From Aurifilum marmelostoma (lineage: Eukaryota > Ascomycota > Sordariomycetes > Diaporthales > Cryphonectriaceae), in NCBI GenBank assembly GCA_027559495.1, contig JAMXSV010000003.1:1922001-1986000 (forward strand): a stretch of 64,000 nt of DNA, read 5' to 3'. The notes beneath the pieces were generated by a model, which searched no databases, was not told the origin of the DNA, and worked only from the letters and a program-made list of their open reading frames with translations. Below are positions 46,001 to 59,858 of the stretch, piece by piece; within the stretch, counting starts at the first letter, position 1, and each line of letters opens with the position of its first letter. A program made the translations under genes and the position numbers.

Positions 46001-46977
46001 TAAGGTTGTACCTGCGCTCCAGATTGAGGATGTAGTGTTCCTCTTCTTCGGTGAGCACTTCCCCTCTCATCTCCCTCTCGATCCGTTGACGTTCGAAGGC
46101 GCAGATGTGCGGAAGGCCCTTCTTCCTCCAGATGACTTCGCCACACTCAACATGCTCGAGGCAGAGATAGATTTTCTTGTAATCCGGATCATCGATGACC
46201 TCGAGGAGGGCTACCACATTGGGGTGTCTGATCTTCTTGAGGATGGCAATCTCCCTCTTGGTCTTCTCGAAAGGGGATACATTCTGTGTGATCCTGCCGA
46301 GTCGACGTTTCTTGGAGAATCGAGGGACGATCTTGATGGCCACATTCTGGTTCGTGTGGAGGTCGCGGGCCAACTTGACCTTGCCATGGACACCACGTCC
46401 TATTTCTTCAATAACCTCGTAGTGATTGATGATCTTGCGACCGGTCGTGTAGTCCCTATCGACATTGGCGACGTGTGTTCTATGCAATCCAAAGTCAGCA
46501 ATCCGGTCTGCTTCTCTGCGTTATGCATAAGGCTGCAGCCGCCTGTTCCCCGTCTCCCCCGCCCCCAGAAAAAAGAAAAACTCCAGCCCTGCTGGTGAGT
46601 AACTCTAATAGTAGCCCTTCGTAAAGTCTACTCTCCCACTCTAGCCAGAACAAAGACCACAGAATAAATCAGGGGAGGTATGTTGTGGTCGAGAGGTGGT
46701 TGAGGAACTCGGAGGCAACTTACTCTCGAACCGTGTGGGTCTGCAGAGGGTGCAGGTACGGACTGTGCTGAGCAGCAGGCGTCGTGTTCTCGGAGACGGA
46801 CTGTGAGGATGGTAGTGACATGGCCGCGCGAGGGTTGACGGGGCTGAAGAGTCCTGGAGAGGACACGGGTGTACTGTTGGCAGTACGCGAGGGCGGGTGA
46901 GGTGGATATAAGGTGTTGAGTTGGGGTGGAGTACGGTCAGAACCGTGGTCGGACTGCGGTGGTTGTGGGGGCTCCAT
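43005..46977 (-). CDS. Snf1-activating-type protein kinase (Sak1/Ssp1/CaMKK family)
   Basis: Two exons: 46977-46724 and 46479-43005, joined across a 244-nt intron (donor GTAAGT, branch GCTGAC), giving 1,242 residues. Residues 1-85 are Pro/Ser-rich. The kinase domain starts near 105: GRGVHGKV loop (about 112-119), VAIK lysine (about 134), ECGEV hinge, HRDIKPANLL (about 424-431), ISDFGVSYFG, VGTPAFFAPEL and DIWSLGVTLYCM. Between the hinge and helix E is an insert of about 190 residues, Glu- then Ser/Pro-rich, as in fungal CaMKK-like kinases. All catalytic residues are present. The last 600 residues are long and disordered, with many Ser/Pro. Yeast Sak1, Tos3 and Elm1 and fission yeast Ssp1 phosphorylate the Snf1/AMPK activation loop. 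That role is inferred by family. An upstream start inside exon 1 is not excluded. Confidence 0.9.
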
Positions 46978-49900
46978 CGTGTCGTCGTGATCGTGAGCTT
47001 GGGCTGAGCTTGTGGAGGACCGTGGGCGTGATGGTGAACGTGACCGTAAACGTGAAGCTGTCGTTGCACAACGACATAATGAGTTGAAAAGAGCAAGAGG
47101 CTCGACTGAAGCCGTCGAAACTTTGACCAGAGCGAGAAGGGAAATATGACAAAAAGAGAAAAGGAAGGTGGCGTCTTCAGATTGCCATCACGACTATCTC
47201 AAGGGGCGTGAGAAGAACAAAAAGAAGAAAATATGAAAGTGGAGGGGGGAGGAGTTAGTGGTGGGTGGGGGAGAAGAGAAGGATAGTGGTGGAGGAGGCA
47301 GGAGGAGGAAGACGGTTGTAGTTTGTTTGGTGGTGCACGCGGGTCGTGGTTGAGATCGAGAGAAAGGCTTCAGGTTTCGGATGGAGTTGGCTGAGTGGAC
47401 TGGGCCAGTAAGTAACTAAGACTGTTCAGACACTGGACTGGGTTCACAGCAGTGCGTATAAGAGGGGTCGAAAGGGATTTGGTGGCCGTTTTGTCCAACC
47501 CGCCCACCCCAGAAATCGGCGCGAGGAACTTTGGGGGGGGGAGGGGGGGCCCTCAGGTCGAAGTTGCACGGCAGGTACGTAGCCCATACCCGTACCCAGC
47601 TCCCTGCTGCTGCAGCAACTTTAGGGTGTGCTAGGAGGTACCGGAGTACCTAGGCGGTCTCCCAAGTGCCCAGATCGAGAGGCCTAGGGTAGGGGTCCCC
47701 TGCAACACAATTCTCCCCACCACCCCTCCAGCGACCCTTGTTCGTCTGGGCTCCTACAGTAAGTAAGTACTCGAGGCCCTCGTCTTGTGGTGCCGTCATT
47801 ACTGCTGCTATGGGTGTATAGAGTACTACATCGTAAGTTCCTCGATACCAGGGTACGTGCACGGGCCAACTGGGAGGAAGTTGACGGGCTGGGTTTGTAC
47901 CTGGGGTGTGTGTGGATGTATCGCCTCAGGTGGCTTGTCAATGCAGCTCATTATCTCTACCAGAGGATCAAAGAAAAAAAGAAAAAACATCCAATGTACA
48001 AAGCTGCATAGGCATTGACCTGACTAAGGTCTAGGCAGTTTCAAGAAAGGGAGAGAAGACAGCTACCCTCAAAACGGATGGGTAAGAGCGGCTGTGCGTT
48101 TATGGATGGATTGATTGATTGATTTTCCAGGATCGATGCGGAGTACCTGGGTACCCAAATGGAGACACATGTTGATGCAGGCTGATGGGCATTGAAAAAT
48201 GGTGCCACTGTCGCCGATTGGTGTGCTAAGAACGAGACCACTCTGACCTTTCCTAATCTGCCTGTCATATCTTTTGAGATGTTTGCCCACTCAGACGTAC
48301 CGAAAATAACTCCAGGCTGCCTGGAACTGTTGATTCAAGGCAGACAAGAAGACAGAAAAAGAGAGAGAGAGAAAAAAAAAAATCAAATCAGGCGGTAAGC
48401 TGAAGGAGGCCGGCACGGGCGACTGTGAGCCTCATTCTAGGCCGCTGAACCCAGTTGATAGGTGCACTTCACGCCGCCCATCCGATACCCTTTTCTTTCC
48501 CTCTTTGAGCATAGGTAGCCTCTGGTAGCTTATAGACTCAACAGGTCATCATAGACTGGGCGATGTGGACGGCTTTAGGCGAGTTCGAGACTAGCAGCGA
48601 CTCGCCGGGGCGAGAAAGGGGAACAAAGTCCCTATAGCTAGGGCTACTGTAGGTAGGTAGTATGGCAGTGATGACTATGGGAAGGACTCAACTTTCGTCA
48701 ACTATGACCGGAATCATTTTTCTTTGTATCGGAAAAGCACAAATCCGTCCCTCTCGTTGTTGCGATCCCTTTTCCCCCTGGTCTCCTCCCTTTTTTGGAG
48801 GAAAAAGAAAAGAAAAATTGAGTTTAGATACGGGACACGCCAGTGGCCAAGACCTCAACCAATTTTTTTCTTTTCCCCTTCGTGTTGAAGAAATAAAAAT
48901 ACAGACCTGATACCCGTTCAAGAATGGTCGGAAGTGTGTGAGCAGATAATCTACTCGCCAAGACGTGTGTACTCAAGTGCTGCGAGTACGAGACGAAGAG
49001 CGAGGGTGAATTCTGTTGAGACGGGCGCGAGAGAGACTTTCGAGGTTAGGGAAAGGGCTTCTGGGTTTAGATTGGCACGTTGGGACCGTAACAGGGATAC
49101 CAGGGTTAGAGTGCTTATCTCGATGGAGCCTACAAAGAAGTCTGATTGGTCAAGGTTCCAAGTGCTGCTCTTCAGGCGTGCATGTGAAGTGGGCTCTGCC
49201 CCGAAAAGTGTACGTACCATAGGAGTCGATGGCAGCAGAAGCAAGGGGTGTCAAGTACTGGAGCCTTCGCCCGCCTAATGAATAGAAAAAGAAAATGGAA
49301 GAAAAATCAAGAAAGTGGAAGAAAAGATGAAGGCTGCTGTGGAAAAGGCGCAAGGGCTGACGATGGCCCACGGGGCAGAGCGTCTCTTTTTGCTTCTCGA
49401 TCGAGATCGGGTTGTTATCAATCGAAGGAAAACCAAGTAGCCAAAGCAAGCATTAAAAGATTTCCGCCCAGGGGATGATGCATCACTGGCTAGCAAGCAA
49501 GGCAGAGACGCAGGCAATGATTTTGGGCCGCTTGCCTCAGTCGTCCCCTTGGCCCGTGTGACGGCTTAGATGACATTTACTTGCTATCTCTGAAGAGAAT
49601 TACCATAGTACTCTGGTATATACATACGTGGGACCAGAAAGAAAGGGCAGAGGAATGAAAAAAAGGTGGAAAAAAAAAAGGAGGGAACGTCTCTCATCGT
49701 CCATCTTCACAAGGTTGTTTAACCTTCGCTTACAGGCAGGTCGAGGTCGATCGTCGGGCCGGGGCGCCTACGGGCGAGTCAAGGTTTTTTTTCTTCTTTT
49801 TTGGTGTGATGCCACGACAAGCACGACTACTGCATGTCGCACAATGGCGGCGCTGAGGCTGTTTAAAATTACAAAGTATGTCTTGCTTCTTTATCTCTTG

Positions 49901-50469
49901 GCCCCAGACTACGGTAGTGGTCGTATCAGGTCGCTCCCATCATCCACCAAAAGCAGTCGTTTCGGAGAATTCCTAAGCTTTGATGCCCCGTAGCTGGTAT
50001 CAGATCCTGTCGGGTGGGCTGATCTTACCCAAACGACGGCTCGACAAGGTCACTTTGGAGCGTACTACTGTGTACCATGCATCATACATAGCAGTAGATC
50101 CAGTCAGTACCACGTTTACTTCTTGCCTGGATGGACGTTTCGGAAAGGTACACGACAGAGGGCGTATCCATCTTTGAAGGTCGGGAGCCATACGATTAGT
50201 GACCACGTAGTCGGGCATGATCGCGTCAGTGCCTGCCTGACATAGCATGCATACAAGACCCTATCAGCCATGGCTGGCTTTCTTTCTGCCCCTTCCCGGC
50301 CCATGGCTTTCTGGTAATCATTGGTTATCTTGTCCATGTACAGAAGACACTACTACACCCACCCTTGGCAAGTTCGAATCAGCCGATTGGGGCGCCAGAT
50401 AGATGCGAGACGAGTTGGCGATTTGCAAATCCATTGCCTCCTCGTGTGCACACTGAAGAAAAAATAGAG

Positions 50470-50859
50470 TCAGCGAGAGTGTAGCGACCTTGGTCCGTCG
50501 CGTTGTCTGGTGCTTGGTTTCCACAGTTTCCCGAGGCGGACCGTGGAGCCACGGGGAGGCATGAGCCTGTCCACAATGATGGCGACATTATGACGGAGTC
50601 TCTCGGGCTGGCGCCGTGAGATCATCCAAGAGCAGAGCTCCTTTGTGCCTGTGTCTTCAGCGATCTCCGTGGATGCTCCACCCAGAACCTGCAGCGAGTC
50701 GATGGCGATCTTCATTCGGATTTCTAGGCGACGCAAGGACATGGGAATAGGGGGCCCACAATGGCAGAATTGCCAAGGGTTTGCTTTGAGAGGGGAGTCG
50801 GGGCCTTGTCCCTCTCTGTCGTCCATCACTTTCTCTCTGCGTTTTTTCTCTTGCTGCAT
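50470..50859 (-). pseudogene. Protein-like open frame inside the gene-poor region
   Basis: A 129-codon frame whose central part has a natural amino-acid mix (IPMSLRRLEIRMKIAIDSLQ, then RRQPERLRHNVAIIVDRLMP). It is unlike the low-complexity frames around it. It ends near repeats and has no clear partner exon. It could be a remnant or an exon of a short gene; I cannot name a family. Confidence 0.25.
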
Positions 50860-53800
50860 CCTTGCTCGGGGGCCAAGGTCGTTACCGTCACGATTGCTCC
50901 GTCCTGGCTTAGTGATGGTGTTGTCTGTGCGTCTGAAATCTGGCGAGCGTCAGGCATTCAGGACATCCCCCCCCTGTTAGTGGACCTCGAAGCCCACCCA
51001 TCCGTCTCGTCTCGTTCGATATGCTTTCTCTTCTGTCATGGCCCCAACTCTTTCTGCTCTTTGGCAGGCAATCAGCAATTCACATAGGCATGTGGGCACC
51101 ACTCAAAGCCTGGGGTCTCTATGTACGAGTATGTGCATAATACACGCATTGTGGTAGCCAGGCGGTGAACTGAAGGGCCGCGCTGCCGTCTTTTCACCCT
51201 TTACTCGCACCCACGAAGAGTCGTTATGTCTCTACTACTTAGTGTAACGAGGACAAGTATTACCCTCAAACAACACGGAGGACACAAGAGTATAGTGAGT
51301 GATTGGGGCATCCATTTATTGGGAGAGTCCGCGGCGGCCTCGGCTTGACCCTGCCGGTTTTTCGAACCTTGATCGACGGAGCTGGTTTACAGCCGAACTT
51401 TCTTTTTCTTTTCTTTTCCTTTTTTCTTTCTTTTTTCTTCTTCTTCTTCTCCTTTGCTGACACTGTTGCTGGTTGCAAAAGTGCCTGACCTTGGCCTGTG
51501 CCATAGCAGGATCGATATTGCAGCTGCCCCTCTCCACTTGCGGTGTAGCCCACCAACACCTCCACCACGGACTTGGGCGAGAGAAGCAAGAATTATGTAT
51601 ACATAGTATTATTACATAGTAGCATGTAATTATTTCATCACAATGCTCGTCACATTTGCCTCTTCGTCCACTCCTTGTCTAGGCCGATGGAGGACTAGCC
51701 ACATAATAACTAAACCAAACCAGAAATCCTTCCATGCTCTCTCCACGGCTACCATCCCATCGGTAATATCTGCTTACGTATCGTAATCCAGGTAGTACTA
51801 TAGTACACAGTATAGTGAGTAGTAGCATCCTGATTCGATTGTCGAGGATTAATGAGAAGAAGGAGCCCTGGGCCCCGACACGACCCTGCCACCCTGCCAC
51901 CCTGCGTGCCTGCCTCCTGTACTACTCTAATTATTATTGCTCGGGGCTATTTTAGCACTGTAGATCTACCGTCAACGGCGCAAAACCCTGTGGAGGAGAT
52001 GCTCCGCTCTCTGCCTGCCCCTCGAAAGACAGAGAGGAGGACATGCGTACTACTACCATAGCACCCCGTACAGCGGAAGGGGACCGAAGTTTGTTCTTTG
52101 CGTATGCGGGACCATGCTGATGCTTCAGGTCATATGAGTTATCCCGTGTTCGCGCGCTGCTGGGCTTTCTCTCATACAGATCAGAAACGATCACAATTTT
52201 TGGTATTTTCACCCCTCTCGGGAGAATAACTGTTGGCTGCACCATCTTTCCATTACTCTGTTTGTTTTTGCTTCTTTCTTTCCCTTTTTTGCTCCTTGGC
52301 CCTCTGCACACCGGTCCCCACGACGCCGACATGATGCATGGGCGTAGAACTGGGCCAGAACCAGGAGAAGATGCACGACGCATCCAGACGGACTAACAGG
52401 CCGCAACGAGACTGGCGTCGTGATCCAGAAGAGGTTTGGCCATCGCATTGGGGGGGTGTCTCATGATGGTTCGTCAAAGAAACATTGTGATAGATGGGTT
52501 GGACCCTAGCTTGCTTGCGGAACAAGAGCAAAGAATCGAGTGGTGATGATGGCACGGCACGGGATCAGGAAGCACCACTCTGGCTAGACCGGTCCTTTCT
52601 TGGTATTGTAACAACAGAAAAAGAAAATCTCACGATGGATACTTTTGGCCTCATTCGCATCATACGTGCTTGATGAGCTGTTCGACACCCCAGGATGCTA
52701 CCTATCACAAGAGTCCTCCGACCCCCAAGAGACCCTCAGACCGGTCAAGAAGTAAATTTGTTGCCGAAATAGATGTCCTTCGCCTTACTTTCCGACGACA
52801 TCTATGACCAGCCACGTCGTCGTCGGTCGACGGCATTGACTGCCGTCGGAAGGTATCTTTACAGCCAGGCCGAATCCGACCCCAGCATTACTACCCCCCG
52901 GCATTCCCATTTCGATCGCGTGGTGACCGTCGTACAAGCAAATCAACCGACACGTTACAGGGCAAGGGTGTCATGGCTCGGGTTTTCCTGCCTGTTCCTG
53001 CGCGTGTGGATGGTCGGAAGACCGCATTTGTTCTTCCCCTCTCACCCCGCACCCCCCCCCCCTTGGTTGCCCACCCCCAGGCGTCCGGAGATGAAGCCAT
53101 CGTGAAGGCGCATGGCCACCTTACCTTTCCCACCCCGGCAAGCGAGTACATACATAGTACTGCATTTCTTTCAGGCGGCCCCCCTAATCGGGTTCCACAG
53201 TGACACAGTCTTGTCACCAGCACGCCGCCGTGTCCATCAACGGTGGAGCCCGCTCCTCTCTATATGCACTTGTTGATCGAGCATCTTGCTGAGTGATCTC
53301 AAATTGTGATGTCGCTAATGGCTATATGTGCGTGTGGGTGGGTGGGTGGCACTCTCTTTCCATTTTTTTCCCTCTCAATTCCTTCCTGATGTTCCTTTGT
53401 GGCGTGTCTGATAAGCTTGTTCATGCAGCCTCGTGGCGCTACGTCTTTTTCTTTCTCTTATTGCCGTGCTTTCCGACTATTCATCCCCCCCCCCTCCTTG
53501 TACCCCGGGTCTCCTCACGATGCCTTCATGGTCTGACGTGCGACAGACTATGGCCGTGACTCGTCCCCCATGCAGTCACTCCATCTCCTTGCCCCCATCG
53601 CGGCCGCCCTGGCCCTACCTCCTCCGCCCATAACCTGAAGGAAGAGGCTGCACACTTCCAGTGCGGCCGTCTTGTGATCGAGCGTACGGTAGCGCCTGGC
53701 TGATCTATCCCTACCAAAAGTTCATCGCCACCCGTTGGCGCCGTGAGCAAAGTGTTTACATACTGTAATGCTCACTGCCTGCCCGTGGACGATCAAATGG

Positions 53801-54136
53801 ACATGAAGCAAGAAGTGATAGCTCACATTGGCACCAAGGCATGAAGGTGATGGTGGTACCCGGGCTGGATATTCTGATTCGCCAGCCCCAAGCCACCAAC
53901 GACCGGTTCAGCCATCGCAGGGGACGCACACGCCCAGGGAGAGACCTCCTTCACCCCCCCTCCGAAGCGCAGGCTCGGATGAAATTTGTTACTCGTCACA
54001 ATTTTTTGCAGAATAGAAGTATTGAACCTGGGTAAAAGAGGCTAAATGCTTTTTGCTGCACCTATCCACACTTCCGTCCTCCCGCACTCCCCTGTCTGTT
54101 TTCCCCATTTCGTTACTTAGACCAACCTGCCCTCTC

Positions 54137-54159
54137 TTTTTTTTTTTTTTTTTTTTTTT
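54137..54159 (+). repeat. T23 homopolymer
   Basis: Twenty-three consecutive T in the gene-poor region. Confidence 0.9.
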
Positions 54160-57100
54160 ACATGAAAATTGGGTCTGAGGATTCTTGCTGATGATGGCTG
54201 CTTGCTGCTGCTACTGCTACTGAGGCGCGTCCGTGTCTCAGCGAGAGAGGAACACCTAAAAACTGTGGAGCTTTGTTGTAGTTGTTGGTGGTCCTGCCCA
54301 CATTTACAAGACAAGCACAAGCCAGCCCGGCGTGCGAGTTTCATGGGGAGGCTACTGGTGGAGAGCGATCCTGTCTCTCTCCCCGTCTGTCTATCTGTCT
54401 GTCTGCCTGTCTGTCTCTACTCTCTGCTCTTGTCTTTTTCTTTTTCCCGCGCCCATGACAGCTGGGCTTAGGGCTTACTGAGGCGGCAAGCCACCGTCCA
54501 GACCCTCGGTGTCGAAGGATCTCGGGCTGCCGCAGGATGTCACGAACATGTGGGCAAGGGAAGCGTCAGCGGTAGCCTCGCTCGCATCGCTGCCAAGAAG
54601 AGAAAGCGAGAGGGACAGAAGAGAAAAGGATTCAGTAGAAGAGAACGAAAGAAAGAAGGAGCGGAGGGAGGTGTGTGCGCTTAGTCGTAGACTCTGAAGC
54701 CGAGTGCGCCTTCCCTTCGGCTCTCGTTTGCTCGGAGGGAAGTCGCGACTTGGCGAGACCAGGTTATCGAGCCTCTCCTCGTGTGTTACATACAGGGTCC
54801 TGCCTCTGTATCACCGCCGTCACCGTTTTGTCGCCGTGCACGGTCGGTCAGCTTACTCCCAGGGAGCAAGATGTGTGGGGAGAGAAGGTGAGGAATAGAG
54901 GAGGCGAGCCCACTCCTCCTCCCCCCGGGCCGTTGTCTGTGATGGTACACAGCCCACACACACCGAGATGCATTACCGGCGCCAATGTTACACACGGGAG
55001 GAAGACCTGATGAGGTACGGGTGGCGGTTATCAGATCCACCACACAAGCCACTGTCGCTGTTGTCGTCACTGTCGTCGTCGCCGTCGGTTCAGGACAGTA
55101 CTTGCTGCGGCAGGGCCTGCGAGAAGAGAACCCCGTAATTATTGCCTGTGATTTCATTTTGACACTGCAGCAGCCCGTCAATTACAGAGTGGGGACCCCA
55201 TATCCTGGGGCCCCGGACTCCACCAGTCTGCAGAACCTGCGGGGGGAAAGGTGGGAAAGCTGAGGAAACAGGCCAAGGAGAGAGGATGGCCATCTTCGAC
55301 TTACTACGCTACTACTTTTTTTTCCTCCTTCTAAATTGAAAGCAAGATTCTTTGATTTAATCACCTATGCTCACTACTCATTTGCGTACAAGTTGAGGAA
55401 CAACCTGCACGTTCAGACGCCAGCCTTGTCCTCCTCGCTTTGCTTTGGCGCCTTCTCTCCCTCCTCCTCCTCTTCCTCCTCCATCTTCACACACCGATCT
55501 GTACAGCACGATCAAACATCTACATCCTCCCGATCCGAGACCCCAGAGAGAAATGGGAAACCCCTCCCCCTCTCAAAAGACGGGACCATACCCGAATCGT
55601 AAAAACCTGCATAACCCTCAGACCTGGGGCAAGTTCGTGCTCCATCGAATCACCGCCCGCCGCGGCCCTCCTCATTCCTCCCAAACAGAAAATTCTGGGG
55701 CCGGGGCGGGGCCCCCCCAAATATGTGTGTGCTGTGTGCCTGCCTCATGCAAGCAAGCAGCGCGATCGCAAGATGAAAAGAAAGAAAGGGCGGGGGGAGG
55801 GAAAAAAAGAGAAAAAAAAAGGTACACCAATCTAGTACCACATGGTAATAGTACCTACCAATGATCGCCATGGATGGTTCTATTCACTTGGCCCGACCGA
55901 AGAAACACGACAGCTCGGCCGGCCGGGCACTCGGGGCTCCGCTGTGACAAGAATGTGACGAGACCAAGACCAGAAGGGCTTACCCACCCACCCAAGTCAA
56001 TAGTTGGTGACTTTGTTTCTTTTCTGCCGAGTAGTGGTTTATCACGTGAGTGTCAGCAGTCTAACTGGCGCGCGCGAGAGAGAGAGAGAGAGAAAAGGGA
56101 AAAAGAAGGGAGGGGTGGTGAGAACGGCGGGACACGAGCTCCCTGAGGGATGGAATCGCGGCCAGGCTGGACGGAGGAGGCCCCCGTTCGTCATTATTAT
56201 GACTGGTCGGATTTCCTGGTGCGCTCCCCCTCTCCTCCGTGCCACGGACGTGATGTGTCACAAAAGTTTCGATAATTCGTGGTGCGAGGATGGATTGTTG
56301 CTTTACATCTGGCCCACTCACACCAGTACATTTGTGCGCCATAGTAGTGCTCGTGCAAAAAACTAAGAGGAAAAAAAAAAGGAGCGCGCACACGCCACGA
56401 TGGGTCGACGGCATCATGATTCACCAAATCCTTTCTCCCTTGGCATTATATACGTCTCTCTTTCTGTGTGTGTGTGTGCATTCCCAAACTCTGTGTTGTA
56501 TGTATGTACTCACCCAGTCACTCCCTATTCCAGCCCCTCAGCCACCAAGGCTGGAACGAACCACACCTCCACTCCCCCCTCCCCCTCGTCCCCTCTCGTT
56601 CCATGCCAAGGCTAGACAAGACACAAGAGTAGACAGAAACTCTTACACTTAGCACCCGTTCGTTACGCTGGGTGTGGCTGGGCGGGCCTACTACTGCGCT
56701 GTGCTCCAAGACGAGGGCAGGCCAGATGTCGTGCCACTCCGTCAGCGCTTACTTTGAATGGTTGCTTGGGGCCTGAACCCCGCCACGCCTCCTCCGTTTT
56801 CTTCATGTGAAGAAGTATGTAAGGGTAGGATCACAGCCAGAGCTATCGATTGAATGGACGTCATTTTTTTTTTTTTAATTCCTCTGGGGCGCAACCCAGA
56901 ATGTAGGCACTCTTTTAACTTTCTCCTCGGGTGACGGGCTAAAAAAGAAGACGGAAAGAAAAACAAAAAGAGCATCCTTTGTCAGCATTTCACACCTGAC
57001 CTACCTATCGACGATGTTCTTCCGCCAGTGGAAGAGGGAAGGAGAAAGAAGAAGAAAAAAAGAAAAGGAACTGATGGTCCAAAAAAAGCATAGAAAGGAC

Positions 57101-58077
57101 AGCGAGCCTTCGGGCAGCCTACCAGACAAAGCCTCTCGCAGCCTCGCAGTTCGAGTCTGGTGCCAAGGGGGCAGGAGAGACAGCCTAGAAGGTTAGTCTG
57201 CTCTGCGCGCCAGGAAACTCAAAAAAAATGGTGAGTAGTGATGCAAAAGCCACTGTCTCTTTAGTGTGTCTACATATGCGTGTGGGTGGGTGGGTGTACA
57301 TTTGTGTGCAATGTCTTGGATAAAGAATGACAGGTCGAAAAAAAAAAAGAAAAAGAGATAGAAAGCCACTGGCTTTGCTTGGGTACGGTGCAGCACGGTG
57401 GATGCCCGCCAGCCATCGGGGGCAGCGGGTGATGGGTCCCCTCTGTACGACTCCGGTACTGTACAAGCAGACCCTGCAGGGCTGCCTCGAGCAAAGAAAT
57501 AAAGTAAAAAGAGGGTCCCGATGCTACACAACCTGTGGTGGCGATAGGTGGTGCCGACCCTCCCTCGACAAGCATCCCAGCGTGGTCAACGAAAACTGCT
57601 GACGTCCTCCGGGTCGTGGTATGTATATCATCACATTAAACATAGTATGTACGTACATATTGTACAGGGAAGTTTGGGCACACCAGATGACTTTCTTGTC
57701 CTGCAGCCACCATTCAGAGTTTGGACAAAGAAGAGGTGTTGGGTCCGGCGAGAAGAGGGAGGAGCATGAGAAAGAGGCGTCGAGACAGACCAGTTCCGGC
57801 CTCTCTCCCTCCCTTGATCCTGATCTTTTCGAGAACGCCACACACAAGAACGTCGGCCGATTCTGAATTACTTTATTATTCCATCTCATTTCTTCGAAAC
57901 TTTTTTTTTTTCTCCTTTCTTTTTTTTTTAAGGTTTGGAGGATGTGTCCAGCAGCGGAGCGCATGTGCCGCGCGCGGTCTTTCGTCGGCGCCTACCTCCT
58001 AAGGATGTTTTACAATGATGCTCACCTGTGAATGACCTGTCTCTTTTTCTCTCAAACACTTCCAGCACCACCTCTTT

Positions 58078-58102
58078 TATTATTATTATTATTATTATTA
58101 TT
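58078..58102 (+). repeat. (TAT)8 microsatellite
   Basis: About eight TAT units in the gene-poor region, followed by TAACGCGT. Confidence 0.9.
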
Positions 58103-58512
58103 AACGCGTGCTTTGTCTCTCCACCTTGTAGTGGCTTGTCCACACGAACCGTTTTATCTCTTTTGGTGAGACTCGAGGGCGAGCAGGAGAAGAGACTAGA
58201 CTCTCGGTGAGTGTGCTCGTCCTTTCTTCCTCCTTTCCCCCTTCCCGGTCCGGTCCAACGCACCATGTCCCCAGCACTGTGTATCTTGTTCTCCCCCCCA
58301 GCCCTCTAGTCCGAATACACACACACAATCTTTCCTTCTGCCCATGCCGAGACTTGAAGTTGGCCAAAGCCATTATTGAAAGCCAGTCTCCAGCACTGCT
58401 ACTACTTTTTCTGCCGTATTACACAAAGATCTCCGCCACGACGTCATCCACGCTTGTGTGTCTTGTCAGGCAGGGTCACAGGTAAAAAGATCGCCAAACC
58501 ATGCGCCTCCTC

Positions 58513-58536
58513 TCCTCCTCCTCCTCCTCCTCCTCC
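58513..58536 (+). repeat. (TCC)8 microsatellite
   Basis: About eight TCC units, followed by a short CCA repeat and C-rich sequence. Confidence 0.9.
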
Positions 58537-58932
58537 ACCACCACCTTACCCCCCTCCCCCTCCTTCTCCGATGAGGGAAAGCAGGAAGGGGGGGGAAGAG
58601 AGGGGGGGTGTGTGTGTGGGATGCGCATGTTGATGTGCATACATGCATAACGGATATGCACCAGGCGTTCGCATGCCCCAGACGATCTTCGCTTCTTCCC
58701 TTGGCCTCTTGACACCCTCTTCTTTTTTTTTTCTTCCTTTTTTTCTTGTGTGTGCTTCTTTATCTCTCTTTCATCCCTAACCCCCCCCCCCCTCTCTTCT
58801 TTCTCCTCTCTTCTTCCTTTTTGCCCATCTCCTACTGTGTAGGTAGGGTGTCATGGCCACCTTCACTTTCGGCAAGTGCAGGGAGCAGAAGGGGGAAGGA
58901 GGCGGGGGGAGAGGGTGGAGGGGCCGGTGGTC

Positions 58933-58960
58933 CACGCACGCACGCACGCACGCACGCACG
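58933..58960 (+). repeat. (CACG)7 tetranucleotide repeat
   Basis: Seven units of CACG (equivalently ACGC) in tandem, in the gene-poor region. Confidence 0.9.
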
Positions 58961-59370
58961 CCCGCCACACACCCACCATCATCCCCCTCGAGCACTACCG
59001 GAAGGCGCCTGACGCGGCCTTTACCCTCTCTTTCTCTTGGTCTTCTCGTGATTGTGTTATGTGTGCATATTGGTTCAGGACGGAAATATACGTTTACCCT
59101 CCCCCCCCCCCCTTCCAAGTGGTGGTACTTGGTTTTTCACCTTGGTCTCGGTGACTGGTCAGCAGTCACCAGCAGCGCTTAGAGGTGTTTCTTTGTTTCC
59201 ACCCTTTCTTGACTCTTTAGTTAATTCTTCATCATCTTATCTGTCTGCATGAGCCACTTCTTAGTAGATGTGTAGGTCATCTCACACTTGTCTTGGTCTC
59301 TCTCTATCTGGTTGTGGCGGCAGTGGCGGCGGCGGCGGCGGCGACCATGGTGATGGTTGTGTCTGGAAAG

Positions 59371-59402
59371 AGGTGGTGGTGGTGGTGGTGGTGGTGGTGG
59401 TG
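59371..59402 (+). repeat. (GGT)10 microsatellite
   Basis: About ten GGT units. A (GGC)n repeat lies just upstream at about 59324-59342. Confidence 0.9.
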
Positions 59403-59535
59403 ATTGTGTGGTGGTAGTGCCTAGTGATAGCGGCATGTGGCTGGCTGGTGACACACGGCTCGTCGCGTCCCCTACACCACCAAGACGATCACGCCCACAC
59501 GACGATCTTTGTTGCGCTCGCGCGTCCAAAGCAGG

Positions 59536-59560
59536 AGCAGCAGCAGCAGCAGCAGCAGCA
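59536..59560 (+). repeat. (AGC)8 microsatellite
   Basis: About eight AGC units in the gene-poor region. Confidence 0.9.
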
Positions 59561-59858
59561 GGGCAAGATGGTGGTATAGGGAATACGAACATGCCCCTGA
59601 CCTCGTGGCTGCGCCCACGCCGGCAGCCTCGGAACACAGACGATCCGGTCGGGCTCTTTTTTCTTCTCCCTCTCTCTTTGCCAGGCTGGAAAGAGGGTGG
59701 GATGGGGGGCTGGCGTGGTGCTTCTTGGGTTCTATCTCTCTTCGTCTATCTTGTGTAGCATGCATGCGTGTATCCTAGCGCATCTACAGCTCCTCTGCGG
59801 GCTCATGATCTGCTGCAGCTAGTCTCGTTACCGGCACTTGTCTCATGTGTGTATGTAT

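Noticed and set aside
45981..46598. 205-codon + strand frame over the kinase
   Set aside because: Antisense shadow of the kinase N-lobe; no independent features.
50371..50380. tRNA T-arm-like GTTCGAATC
   Set aside because: The flanking bases do not form a T-stem and no acceptor stem can be found at the right distance.
57149..57158. tRNA T-arm-like GTTCGAGTC
   Set aside because: Only three of five T-stem pairs form and no matching 5' acceptor strand is present.
58775..58783. Telomere-like CCCTAACCC, considered as a telomerase RNA template
   Set aside because: It is the edge of a C12 run, a single occurrence, with no supporting RNA structure that I could recognise.
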